Part shown: piece after piece, positions 41,157-48,819 of the stretch
How the letters are laid out: each line of letters begins with the position of its first letter
Position numbering within the stretch: the first letter of the stretch is position 1
Assembly (NCBI GenBank): GCA_963836915.1
Contig: CAWILH010000002.1
Location: 3,782,001 to 3,846,000 of the forward strand
DNA: 64,000 bases
From: Cryomorpha sp963836915
Lineage (GTDB): Bacteria; Bacteroidota; Bacteroidia; Flavobacteriales_D; Cryomorphaceae
Direction of reading: 5' to 3'
Notes under the pieces: generated by a model
Told to the model about the DNA's origin: nothing
Database searches by the model: none
Seen by the model: only the letters and a program-made list of their open reading frames with translations
Position numbers and translations under genes: made by a program

Positions 41157-42881
41157 TTACGACTCAGGCGTTAGTTGGTGCCACTCTTTGATCTGCTCTA
41201 CAACAGCTCTGTCATCTAAATATCTCGTGTAGAGTACCCAGGTTTGTTTGAATAGTAAAGCAATTATTTCATAGTACTGCTCACCTGTTAAAAATTTGCC
41301 TTCTTCAATCCCTGAGTGGTCTTTCAGATAATTGTAAAGTGAGTGTACTAGTCGGACCAAAAACCTTTCATGTGGTTCACTGATTCGGTCTTCCTTGTCT
41401 ATCTTAATGCTGCCGTCTTCATTTTTCTTGAAATAAGTAGGTACTACATCAGTATCAAATTCCACGCGGTATCCTTCGTAGTACTCCCGTAACGCCTTTT
41501 CTATAAGGAACATCGGTAAGCGTGAAGACAGTTTTTGTACACCTTTTTCTCCTTCCAAAGTGAACTTTAAAGAAGTGAGCTTCTTTTTCCCTTTCATGCC
41601 ATTCATTAGTTTCTTAAAGGCAATCATTTCTGGGTTCTTGGGATTGTCCTTAACTCCTTGTGCAGACATTTGGTGACCAATCAGCCAAGTAATCTCAGTA
41701 ATGCATGAAGCTATATGTATTAACTCGGGCAGTAGGTGTTGAGTGTCGAATCGTTTACAAATAAAAAAAGCGACAGAAATTGCATCTGCACGTTTAGTTT
41801 CATTTGCTATCTCAAGGAAGTTGGGCTCAAAGTATTGTTTCAACTTCTCAAGGTCTACAGGCACTTCTGCAAAGGTGAGTTTAGGCTTAAGGTCATTTCG
41901 TTTTAACCAATTTCTAATGTGTCTGATTTTGACATCATCAGGGTCTTCCCAATCACCCACTGGTATTAAAGAGAACTCAATGAATTTAGCAATACAGAGC
42001 ATTAATTGATTAGGGTAGAGAGCATCTTTTGAGTCTTCAAAGAAGTTATTCTTTGTGAGAAGATTGTAGTAGGAATGAGCTAAGCGGTATTTAAATTGGT
42101 GTTTTTTCACATTTTCCTGAAAACGGTCGGGATACCGTGCAAGGTCTTTCTTCCAATCCTTATAATGCATATCATCGTAATGGCGCATCATGAACTCTAT
42201 GAACTCTCTCTTTAGCCAATCATGCTCAATCTTGATTGTGCCACCTGGATTAAAAACGAATTTTATGTGATCTAATTCAGGCCTTAACTTTTCATCAAAC
42301 GGAATTCTATGCTTTGGATCTACACCTGACCACTCGATAACCTTAATCGCTTCATTGGTTTGTTTCTCTGCCGTATCTATAAGCTTCTTGTAGTATGGCC
42401 TTTCCCATCGAGCAATATCCTTAGTGTACATACCTTGGGCGGTTGAAATCGTTTCAAAGATTAAGTCTCTGATAGGTAATAGCCCATATTGATTTATCAC
42501 ATATAGAATCGCATGGTGTTGATCTTGAGGTAAGACGATTTTGACATACTTGTGTGAAGGCTGAAAACCATCTTCAAAAGCTCTTTCTTCAAATACTTCT
42601 TTGAAAAACTCAACTAACAAGCCTAACTGCCAGTTACTATATCTAAAGTAAAAATCATAGGGCGGCTTATCAGGTGATTTGTAAAGACTGACTTCAATAC
42701 ATTCAATTCGTTCTTCTCCTTCTAAAATTGCACCTTCTTCATATAGATAATCATCTGTATACTTGAAATAATTATCATATTTCTCGCTAAAGAAGCGCCA
42801 ATTATATGTGTGTCGCTTCTTACGCAATGCTTCCATATCAAATTTAAACTCCTTCGCTGTAGTTCCTTTTTCTTCGGCCAT
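41157..42881 (-). CDS. Hypothetical protein, 574 aa
   Basis: I do not recognise this protein. It is a mostly helical, soluble protein with many aromatic and charged residues (HTYNWRFFSEKYDNYFKYTD near the start, EQYYEIIALLFKQTWVLY near the end). It has no P-loop, HTH or nuclease motif that I can identify. It lies 11 nt downstream of the integrase stop on the same strand, so it is probably cotranscribed with the integrase and belongs to the island. A cargo or defence role is possible but unsupported. Confidence 0.6.
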   Translation of the reverse strand: MAEEKGTTAKEFKFDMEALRKKRHTYNWRFFSEKYDNYFKYTDDYLYEEGAILEGEERIECIEVSLYKSPDKPPYDFYFRYSNWQLGLLVEFFKEVFEERAFEDGFQPSHKYVKIVLPQDQHHAILYVINQYGLLPIRDLIFETISTAQGMYTKDIARWERPYYKKLIDTAEKQTNEAIKVIEWSGVDPKHRIPFDEKLRPELDHIKFVFNPGGTIKIEHDWLKREFIEFMMRHYDDMHYKDWKKDLARYPDRFQENVKKHQFKYRLAHSYYNLLTKNNFFEDSKDALYPNQLMLCIAKFIEFSLIPVGDWEDPDDVKIRHIRNWLKRNDLKPKLTFAEVPVDLEKLKQYFEPNFLEIANETKRADAISVAFFICKRFDTQHLLPELIHIASCITEITWLIGHQMSAQGVKDNPKNPEMIAFKKLMNGMKGKKKLTSLKFTLEGEKGVQKLSSRLPMFLIEKALREYYEGYRVEFDTDVVPTYFKKNEDGSIKIDKEDRISEPHERFLVRLVHSLYNYLKDHSGIEEGKFLTGEQYYEIIALLFKQTWVLYTRYLDDRAVVEQIKEWHQLTPES

Positions 42882-42892
42882 ACCAGTAAATT

Positions 42893-43987
42893 TTAAAGCT
42901 TGATTTGAATTTTGTTCGCGGCTTCTTTCTTCTTCTCATCAATGATTTTGGCATAAATCTGAGTGGTTTTTAATTCTCTGTGTCCTAAGAGCTTTGAAAC
43001 GGTGTATATATCGGTACCTGCTGAAAGCTGTAAAGTAGCGTAGGTATGTCTTGCACAATGAAATGAAATGGTTTTACTGATTCCTGCTCTCATCATCCAT
43101 TGCTGTAGTTTCACATTGTGCCATGAAGAGTATTTCAATCCTTTGAATACTCGTTCGTCCTTGTCTCGTCTTTCACCGAGCAAGCTAAAGGCCTGTTCTG
43201 AAATTGGTAGTGTTTCTGCTCCTTTGGTTTTCTTCTGCCTGAATCGAATGTAGTACCCCATTGAATCTGAGTGCTGTACTTCTGACCAAAGAAGCTTCTC
43301 AATATCGGACCACCTTAAACCCGTGAGGGCTGAAAATAAAAAAGCAGTCTTTATCGCAGGAATTTCACATTCGGCATGCAGGGTAGCTTGTAATTCTTCC
43401 AAAGTGAGAAACTCTCGCTGAGGTTCTCCTTGTTTAAAGGCTTCAACTCCTTCACTTGGATTGCTGGGAATAATACCGTCTTTAACTGCTTGCTTGAGTG
43501 CTGCTCGTAGCTTATTAAAATAAGAGTACTTTGAGTTTTGCGAAAGCGGTTGACCGCTTGACTTCTTTGCATCATGGTCAAGGTATTCTTTGAAACCCAT
43601 TACAAACTGTCGGTCTATTTCTTCAAAGGTCTTGTCATAAGGAATGTAGCCCTTGAGGTGTTTAAGCATACTGTCCCAATTCCCGTAGTTGCCTTTGCTG
43701 TTGTGTCGCTTGCTGGTTAAGAGTTGAATGTACTCTATAAAACTACCTTTTAGCTTTTCATTGTCTCGGAAACCATAAACACCGTTCTGAATTTCAATCA
43801 GGCGTTTCGCTCGGATTGATTCTGCAAGCTGCATTGTTTTTTTATTGAGTTCCCTTTCAGCCTTGGATTTAGGGTTTGGCTCAATATATAGTTTCAGGTA
43901 CTCAGCTTTGCGCTTGCCTTTATGGTAGTAGTCTAGGTATAAGCTGATCTTGCCGCCCTGGTGGCGTTCTCTCAATGTTACTTTCAT
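42893..43987 (-). CDS. int: Tyrosine recombinase/integrase
   Basis: 364 aa. An N-terminal arm-binding domain (about 1-70) is followed by a SAM-like core-binding domain (about 80-185) and the catalytic domain. Catalytic residues are visible: Arg225 (TGLRWSDIEKL), Lys252/253, His310-Cys-Ala-Arg313 (HCARHTYATLQ), His336 (LLGHRELKTT) and the nucleophile Tyr345. It lies next to the mnmE attachment site, with the excisionase-like gene between. It therefore most likely inserts the island at the 3' end of mnmE. Confidence 0.93.
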   Translation of the reverse strand: MKVTLRERHQGGKISLYLDYYHKGKRKAEYLKLYIEPNPKSKAERELNKKTMQLAESIRAKRLIEIQNGVYGFRDNEKLKGSFIEYIQLLTSKRHNSKGNYGNWDSMLKHLKGYIPYDKTFEEIDRQFVMGFKEYLDHDAKKSSGQPLSQNSKYSYFNKLRAALKQAVKDGIIPSNPSEGVEAFKQGEPQREFLTLEELQATLHAECEIPAIKTAFLFSALTGLRWSDIEKLLWSEVQHSDSMGYYIRFRQKKTKGAETLPISEQAFSLLGERRDKDERVFKGLKYSSWHNVKLQQWMMRAGISKTISFHCARHTYATLQLSAGTDIYTVSKLLGHRELKTTQIYAKIIDEKKKEAANKIQIKL

Positions 43988-44337
43988 GCTGTAAACAGTT
44001 TTTCAATATCAGTTCTCTTAATAATGGTGCGTGCACCAACTTTGGCCGCAGGAATGGTTCCGCCCTTGATTTGGCGGTATAGGGTCATTCTGCTTGTTCC
44101 TAGAAGTTGGCAGGTTTCGGCAATGCTGAGAAACTGCTTATCGTTTACAACTGTAGAAGCTTGAGCTTTCTTTTGCTCTGGGAGGGTAGGGATGGCATCA
44201 ACCTTCTGTTTGCGCTTCCTTTTCTTATATGCACGCTTGGAACATCGGTCGCTACAGAATTGTGTTACCGTGGTTTTGGCAATGAAATCGCTTCCGCATT
44301 CTTGGCAGATTTTCGGAATCCGCATGTTGCTACTCAT
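43984..44337 (-). CDS. Zinc-ribbon plus helix-turn-helix excisionase-like protein
   Basis: 117 aa. The N-terminal zinc ribbon (CQECGSDFIAKT, then FCSDRCSKRAYKKRK) is followed by a basic linker and a C-terminal HTH_17 domain (FLSIAETCQLLGTSRMTLYR, GGTIPAAKVGARTIIKRTD). The gene overlaps the integrase start by 4 nt (ATGA), so integrase synthesis is coupled to it. This arrangement is frequent in Bacteroidota islands. It is a probable recombination directionality factor or repressor. Confidence 0.82.
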   Translation of the reverse strand: MSSNMRIPKICQECGSDFIAKTTVTQFCSDRCSKRAYKKRKRKQKVDAIPTLPEQKKAQASTVVNDKQFLSIAETCQLLGTSRMTLYRQIKGGTIPAAKVGARTIIKRTDIEKLFTA

Positions 44338-44360
44338 GGTTTCTCTCTTTTCTTGATTCT

Positions 44361-44468
44361 GTATCAGGAAGTATCAGAATGTAACTGCGTGTATCGCTAT
44401 GTAACATAATCTCTCCCTAGTTCCTGAATACTTGTTGCTAGAAACAAAAATTGTTGTATCAGCAACAA
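44361..44468. repeat. Repeats between integrase operon and attachment site
   Basis: GTATCA or GTATCG occurs at 44361, 44371, 44391 and 44456. TTGTTGC (44432-44438) is inverted as GCAACAA (44462-44468), with another TTGTTG at 44451-44456 forming a short hairpin with CAACAA. The region is noncoding and lies between the excisionase-like gene and the mnmE end. This is where integrase arm sites or the operon promoter would be expected. Confidence 0.45.
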
Positions 44469-44577
44469 ATCAGTAACGAAAGATACGAAATAAAAGGCAA
44501 ATGAGTAACAAATAAAGGAAAGAAAAACATTCTAAACTGCACTAAAAGAAGAGTTTAGCTAACTAAGGGAAAGGTAG

Positions 44578-44595
44578 TTACTTCCCAATACAAAA
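44578..44595 (-). other. Probable island attachment site (3' end of mnmE)
   Basis: On the minus strand this reads TTTTGTATTGGGAAGTAA, the last codons FCIGK and stop of mnmE. The same conserved 18-nt end of mnmE (trmE/thdF) is the known attachment site of SGI1-type islands in Proteobacteria. Gene style changes exactly here, from island to chromosome. No second copy was found in the window, so the other end should lie beyond the left edge. Confidence 0.65.
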
Positions 44596-45964
44596 TTTCG
44601 AAAAGATATTTCCAAGCAGATCATCGGTGGTTATCTCTCCGGTTATTTCGCCGAGATGGTGCAGGGCACGCCTTATGTCCATGGCGAGAAAGTCGCCGGT
44701 GATATCGTTATTGATACCTTCCAGCACCCTGGTGAGCGCTTCATGGGCGTTGCTGAGCGCCTGAAAGTGACGGATATTGGTCACCACCACATCGGATCCT
44801 TCGACGGTGATATTTTTGGTTGTAGCGAGTAGATCATTTTTTAGACCGTCCATTCCTTCGCCCGTGAGCGCCGAGATAAGCCGCACATGCCCAAGTGCCG
44901 AAAATTTATTGCCTTCTTCTTTTTTGGCGGAAGCCTTATCCATTTTATTACCTACCAGTATGAGCTTTTGGTTGCTGCCGATTTTGGAATTCAACTTCTC
45001 GATTTCTCCAGTAAGCGCTGTCGGATCGGTTTCGGTGGCATCAAAAAGGTAAGAGGACCACCGCCGATTTCCCCGCTTTTTCAAAAGCCCGGGAGATACC
45101 GATGATCTCAATCTTATCTTCTGTATCGCGTATCCCGGCCGTATCTATAAAGCGAAAACGAACTCCGTCCATTACCAATTCATCTTCAATCGTATCGCGA
45201 GTGGTGCCGGCAATTTCCGATACGATGGCGCGCTCATCATCGAGCAGGGCGTTGAGCAAGGTGCTCTTTCCCATATTGGGTGCCCCCAATATGGCAACCG
45301 GAATCCCATTTTTTATGGCGTTGCCGGTGGCAAAAGAATCCATAAGCGACCGCACGGTTCCATTGATCTTTTCTACCAAAGCCGATAGATCGTCCCGATT
45401 TGCAAACTCCACATCTTCTTCTGAAAAGTCGAGCTCGAGCTCTATGAGCGACGCGAAATTGATCAGCTCTTCACGCAGTTGATTGATTTTTTTTGAAAAG
45501 CCACCGCGCATCTGGTTCATTGCGAGCTTATGCGCTGCCGCAGTAGAAGAAGCGATAAGGTCGGCTATGGCCTCGGCCTGGCTCAGGTCGAGTTTTCCGT
45601 TGGCGAAAGCCCGCATACTAAATTCTCCAGCATCGGCCATTCGGCATCCTTGCTGTAGCAATAGCTTAAGGATGGAGCTTATGATATAATCTGACCCATG
45701 GCAAGAGATTTCGACTGCATCTTCACCTGTAAAGCTGCGCGGCGATCGAAATACGGAAAGCACCACATCATCAATTTCCTGCCCACTATATCCAATCGTT
45801 CCATAATGAAGGGAATATCCGGCCGCAGCTGCGATCTCCTTACTGAATATCTCATTGGACACTGCAATGGCCTGTCCACCAGAGATACGGATTACTCCCA
45901 GCGCCCCGATGCCGGAGGGGGTGGAGAGCGCACAAATAGTGTCGTTGGGGTCGGAGAATTGCAT
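44578..45964 (-). pseudogene. mnmE: mnmE, tRNA modification GTPase, apparently frameshifted
   Basis: MnmE with MnmG makes the 5-carboxymethylaminomethyl modification of wobble uridine in tRNA. The N-terminal part (45964 to about 45051) has the folate-binding domain start (DTICALSTPSGIGALGVIRI) and the G-domain motifs GAPNMGKSTLLN and AGTTRDT. The C-terminal part continues with YLFDATE, NKMD, SALTGEG and the hallmark end FCIGK. The two parts are in different frames. Near 45051 the minus strand reads CTC-TTA-CCT, where CTC-TAC-CTT would restore VVLYLFDA, so one extra T is present. Corrected length is 461 aa, normal for the family. It could be a real lesion or a base-calling error. Confidence 0.88.
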
Positions 45965-46086
45965 GGGGCGAAGGTAGCCAAGCTAAATGGTTCTCTCCAG
46001 TTTTGAGAAATGGAACACGAGCCTTGTTCACTTTTCAAGATTTGGTCGATATAGGGGCAAAAACAGACTCACGAAAATCAAGAATT

Positions 46087-46566
46087 ATGAAAACTACCAG
46101 ATTACTTCCCGTGCTTTTTTTTGCATCCCTATTAATCAGCACCGGATGCAACAAGGATGATGATGATGAACCTGCCCCAACCAGGTCAGCATTGCTTACC
46201 AGTAAAAATTGGATTGGAACAAATGTTTCAATAAATCCGGCCATCGATTTTGACCAAAATGGTACACAAGAAACGGATCTTTACCCATTCGTGCCATTGT
46301 GCAGCCGTGATGACTTTTATAAATTTAATGTTAATGCATCCTTCACCGAAGAAGAAGGAGCAAGCAAATGCGATGTGAATGACACGCAGATAATCTCGAC
46401 AGGTATTTGGGTTTGGAATTCTGATGAAACCATTCTCACCATCTCAGAGCAAGGCGCGGCTCCATTTGAAGCGCTGGTAACCCAACTATCTGCTACTTCT
46501 ATGACTTGGGAGCAAACTCAATCCATAAATGGAGTCGTTTACGTCGTCACCATCACTTATATTTAA
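46087..46566 (+). CDS. Lipocalin-like lipoprotein
   Basis: 159 aa from the ATG at 46087, giving a signal with lipobox (MKTTRLLPVLFFASLLISTG, then Cys). An acidic tether (NKDDDDEP) follows, typical of exported Bacteroidota lipoproteins. The body has a beta-rich lipocalin-like pattern: LLTSKNWIGTNVSINP, FYKFNVNASFTEEEG, GIWVWNSDETILTI, and a final VVYVVTITYI. The ligand is unknown. It is transcribed away from mnmE and is followed by a clear terminator. Confidence 0.72.
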   Translation: MKTTRLLPVLFFASLLISTGCNKDDDDEPAPTRSALLTSKNWIGTNVSINPAIDFDQNGTQETDLYPFVPLCSRDDFYKFNVNASFTEEEGASKCDVNDTQIISTGIWVWNSDETILTISEQGAAPFEALVTQLSATSMTWEQTQSINGVVYVVTITYI

Positions 46567-46592
46567 TAGAACCAAGAAGTATTCATCATAGT

Positions 46593-46618
46593 AACGCGCT
46601 CCGTCGGCGCGTTTTTTT
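46593..46618 (+). terminator. Rho-independent terminator
   Basis: AACGCGC (46593-46599) pairs with GCGCGTT (46607-46613) around a 7-nt loop and runs into a T-tract (46612-46618). It lies 27 nt after the stop of the lipocalin-like gene and should end its transcript. Confidence 0.8.
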
Positions 46619-46689
46619 ATGCCTTTTTATTCGCTGCGGTGGCTCTCCTTTTTAGTTCCTTTGCGGAGCCAAAAAAAGATTGCTCAGAA

Positions 46690-47763
46690 ATGAAAATCAT
46701 TTATTACCGTATCGGATCGGTACTGCGCTATGGATTGATTTCAGTCCTGCTAATGGCTGCCCTTAATCTATTGGGAAATTATACCCTTCCCGCTTACGTA
46801 ACCCTGCTCTTTGCGGCTTTTGTAGGGCTTTTTATCGGGAGCTATCGCATCTTTTTTAATTTCGATTTTCTGCGCTCGCGACCCTTTATCGTGCGGCTGC
46901 TCGCCCAGCTATCCATCTTGCAGGTATTCATCATGCTCGCCGTAATACTCTCTAGAATGGTATTGCTGCGCACCGATCTAAGTATGAATGATGAAGCGAT
47001 CTTTAATGTACTTTTCACCGACCCATACATCAGGGTTTATATCAAAGCACAGATTTTTTCGGCCGGACTCTTATTTCTCATTGAGTTGGAGACGCTCTTA
47101 GGGCAGCGCTATCTATACCATTATATCACAGATAGATACCGCAAGCCTAGACTAGAGAAAAGGGTGATGCTCTTTATGGATCTGAATGATTCTACTACCA
47201 TTGCCGAGCAACTGGGAGACAGGGCGTACTATCACTTTTTAAATGATTGCTATACCCTGCTCACCAAGCCTGCAATTCGGTATGGTGCGCGTGTGCTGAA
47301 ATATGTGGGCGATGAAGTGGTGCTGAGCTGGCCACTTTCAGAGGGTATAGATAATGCCAATTGCCTGCGTTTTTATGACGCTTACCGCAAAATGCTCGCC
47401 CGGAACAGTGAGAATTTCAGATCTAAGTTTGGGATCATTCCCAGCTTTCACGCGGGAATGCACCAAGGCGAAGTAGTAGCAGCCTATCTGGGGGAGCTGA
47501 AGAAGCAACTCGATCTGAGCGGCGACCTTATGAATACCACTTCCAGAATTTGTGCTCAGGCCAAAAAACAGGGAGAAGAATTTCTATGCTCTAGGGCCCT
47601 TATCGATGTATTGCCACACCTCGATACCGAGATGAAAATCTATTCGCAGGTAAACCTTAAAGGCAAAACAAAACCGATGGATCTCGTCGGGCTTGATTTT
47701 CAAACATTACCCATTGCCCGAAAGGGCTCAAAGAATGAAGAGAGTGGCGATGACAATGATTAA
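46690..47763 (+). CDS. Membrane-bound class III adenylate/guanylate cyclase
   Basis: 357 aa from the ATG at 46690; an earlier ATG at 46639 lies close to the terminator and adds a polar leader. There are four membrane segments in residues 10-150. A class III cyclase domain follows (about 165-340). The metal-binding Asp residues are in VMLFMDLNDSTTIAEQ and VLKYVGDEVVLSW; GMHQGEVVAAYLGE and LSGDLMNTTSRICAQAK follow. The nucleotide produced cannot be told from sequence. It stands alone between a terminator and the convergent DUF2490 gene. Confidence 0.82.
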   Translation: MKIIYYRIGSVLRYGLISVLLMAALNLLGNYTLPAYVTLLFAAFVGLFIGSYRIFFNFDFLRSRPFIVRLLAQLSILQVFIMLAVILSRMVLLRTDLSMNDEAIFNVLFTDPYIRVYIKAQIFSAGLLFLIELETLLGQRYLYHYITDRYRKPRLEKRVMLFMDLNDSTTIAEQLGDRAYYHFLNDCYTLLTKPAIRYGARVLKYVGDEVVLSWPLSEGIDNANCLRFYDAYRKMLARNSENFRSKFGIIPSFHAGMHQGEVVAAYLGELKKQLDLSGDLMNTTSRICAQAKKQGEEFLCSRALIDVLPHLDTEMKIYSQVNLKGKTKPMDLVGLDFQTLPIARKGSKNEESGDDND

Positions 47764-47880
47764 AATCAAAATCAAGTATTGCCAGATATCAAGGAAACAA
47801 CCCTTGAACTCTTTCCATAAATTTCTTGGTTCTTTTTGGCTCAAGGCCCCTGCAATGTGAGATAGCACGAGTTAAACCGG

Positions 47881-48624
47881 CTAAAGCTCAAAAGTCTTAA
47901 AAAAACTGAGCTGAACAACGGGAGAATTAATAAAACTATTGGGGGCTACTTTATCAGACTGAAAAAGAAAGGCCAATTGCAGATTGGCATTTGGATCAAA
48001 CCGATAACCCAACCCGCCATAAATCCAGTTTCGCGCTAGGCTGATAAACAATAGGTTTTTATTTTGATTGACCCAGATCTCATCAAATGCGGTAATGAAT
48101 ACCGCATCATCTTCCTTGATTTTCAGCAGGTCTAGACTGAGTGTAATTCGATAGCGAAAACGGTTTCTATAATTGCGCCCATCGATCGCACTCATCCCAT
48201 CTTCGGATCTTACAATGCGGTCAATCCATCTATTTTCTTGTCTAAACCTATGTTGAAAACCCACCGCTCCGATATCTTGCGAAAGCAATATTTGCTGCCA
48301 GATATTATGCTCATCGGTAGAGATAGAGCGGCTATATGGCGCGTAGGGATCGACATGAACAAAGGTGTAGCCGATTGAAAATTCTACATTTTCATTCAGC
48401 GTATAATCTATGGAAGGCCGTATGAGTACTTGTCCTTGATCGCTCAGAAAATTACCGGTACGCTCGTGAAGCTCAAGGGTGGAGGACCAGGTATTGGAAT
48501 AGTCCAAACGAGTAAGTGATAGGAACCAAGTATTGGTGTTCCCTTCGATGATTTCTTGGCCGGGGCAGCGTGACGGTGCAGCGAGAAGCCATGTGAAGAG
48601 CATAACTGCGATGCCGCTTCCCAT
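47881..48624 (-). CDS. DUF2490 domain outer-membrane-type protein
   Basis: 247 aa from the ATG ending at 48624, chosen because it gives a signal peptide (GIAVMLFTWLLAAPS, cleavage near CPGQ). The upstream part of the frame is basic and unlike the family. The body is DUF2490: alternating beta strands as in outer-membrane barrels (WSSTLELHERTGNFLSDQGQ, VEFSIGYTFVHVDPY, HRFRQENRW, GGLGYRFDPNANLQLAFLF). The role is unknown. It is convergent with the cyclase gene and separated from the upstream surface-protein gene by a terminator. Confidence 0.78.
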   Translation of the reverse strand: MGSGIAVMLFTWLLAAPSRCPGQEIIEGNTNTWFLSLTRLDYSNTWSSTLELHERTGNFLSDQGQVLIRPSIDYTLNENVEFSIGYTFVHVDPYAPYSRSISTDEHNIWQQILLSQDIGAVGFQHRFRQENRWIDRIVRSEDGMSAIDGRNYRNRFRYRITLSLDLLKIKEDDAVFITAFDEIWVNQNKNLLFISLARNWIYGGLGYRFDPNANLQLAFLFQSDKVAPNSFINSPVVQLSFFKTFEL

Positions 48625-48752
48625 TATTTTTCGGATACGAGGGTTTTGAGAAATCACCACAACGCGAAAGAACAAAATTAAATGGGCTTTGCCAAAGCGA
48701 TCGCCAAGAGAACGCTGTTTGATTTTCAAAATTTAAGTACTCTTTATGGAAA

Positions 48753-48798
48753 TAAAAAAACCTTCTTTCGACGGGGGTCGGAAGAAGGTTTTTTTTGA
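48753..48798. terminator. Strong bidirectional-type terminator
   Basis: AAAAAACCTTCTTTCGAC (starting at about 48755) pairs with GTCGGAAGAAGGTTTTTTTT (48777-48796), giving a long stem with A and T tracts on both sides. It lies 22 nt downstream of the stop of the 1060-aa surface protein gene on the minus strand and should end its transcript. Confidence 0.85.
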
Positions 48799-48819
48799 AT
48801 TTCCAAAATTGGGGGATTA

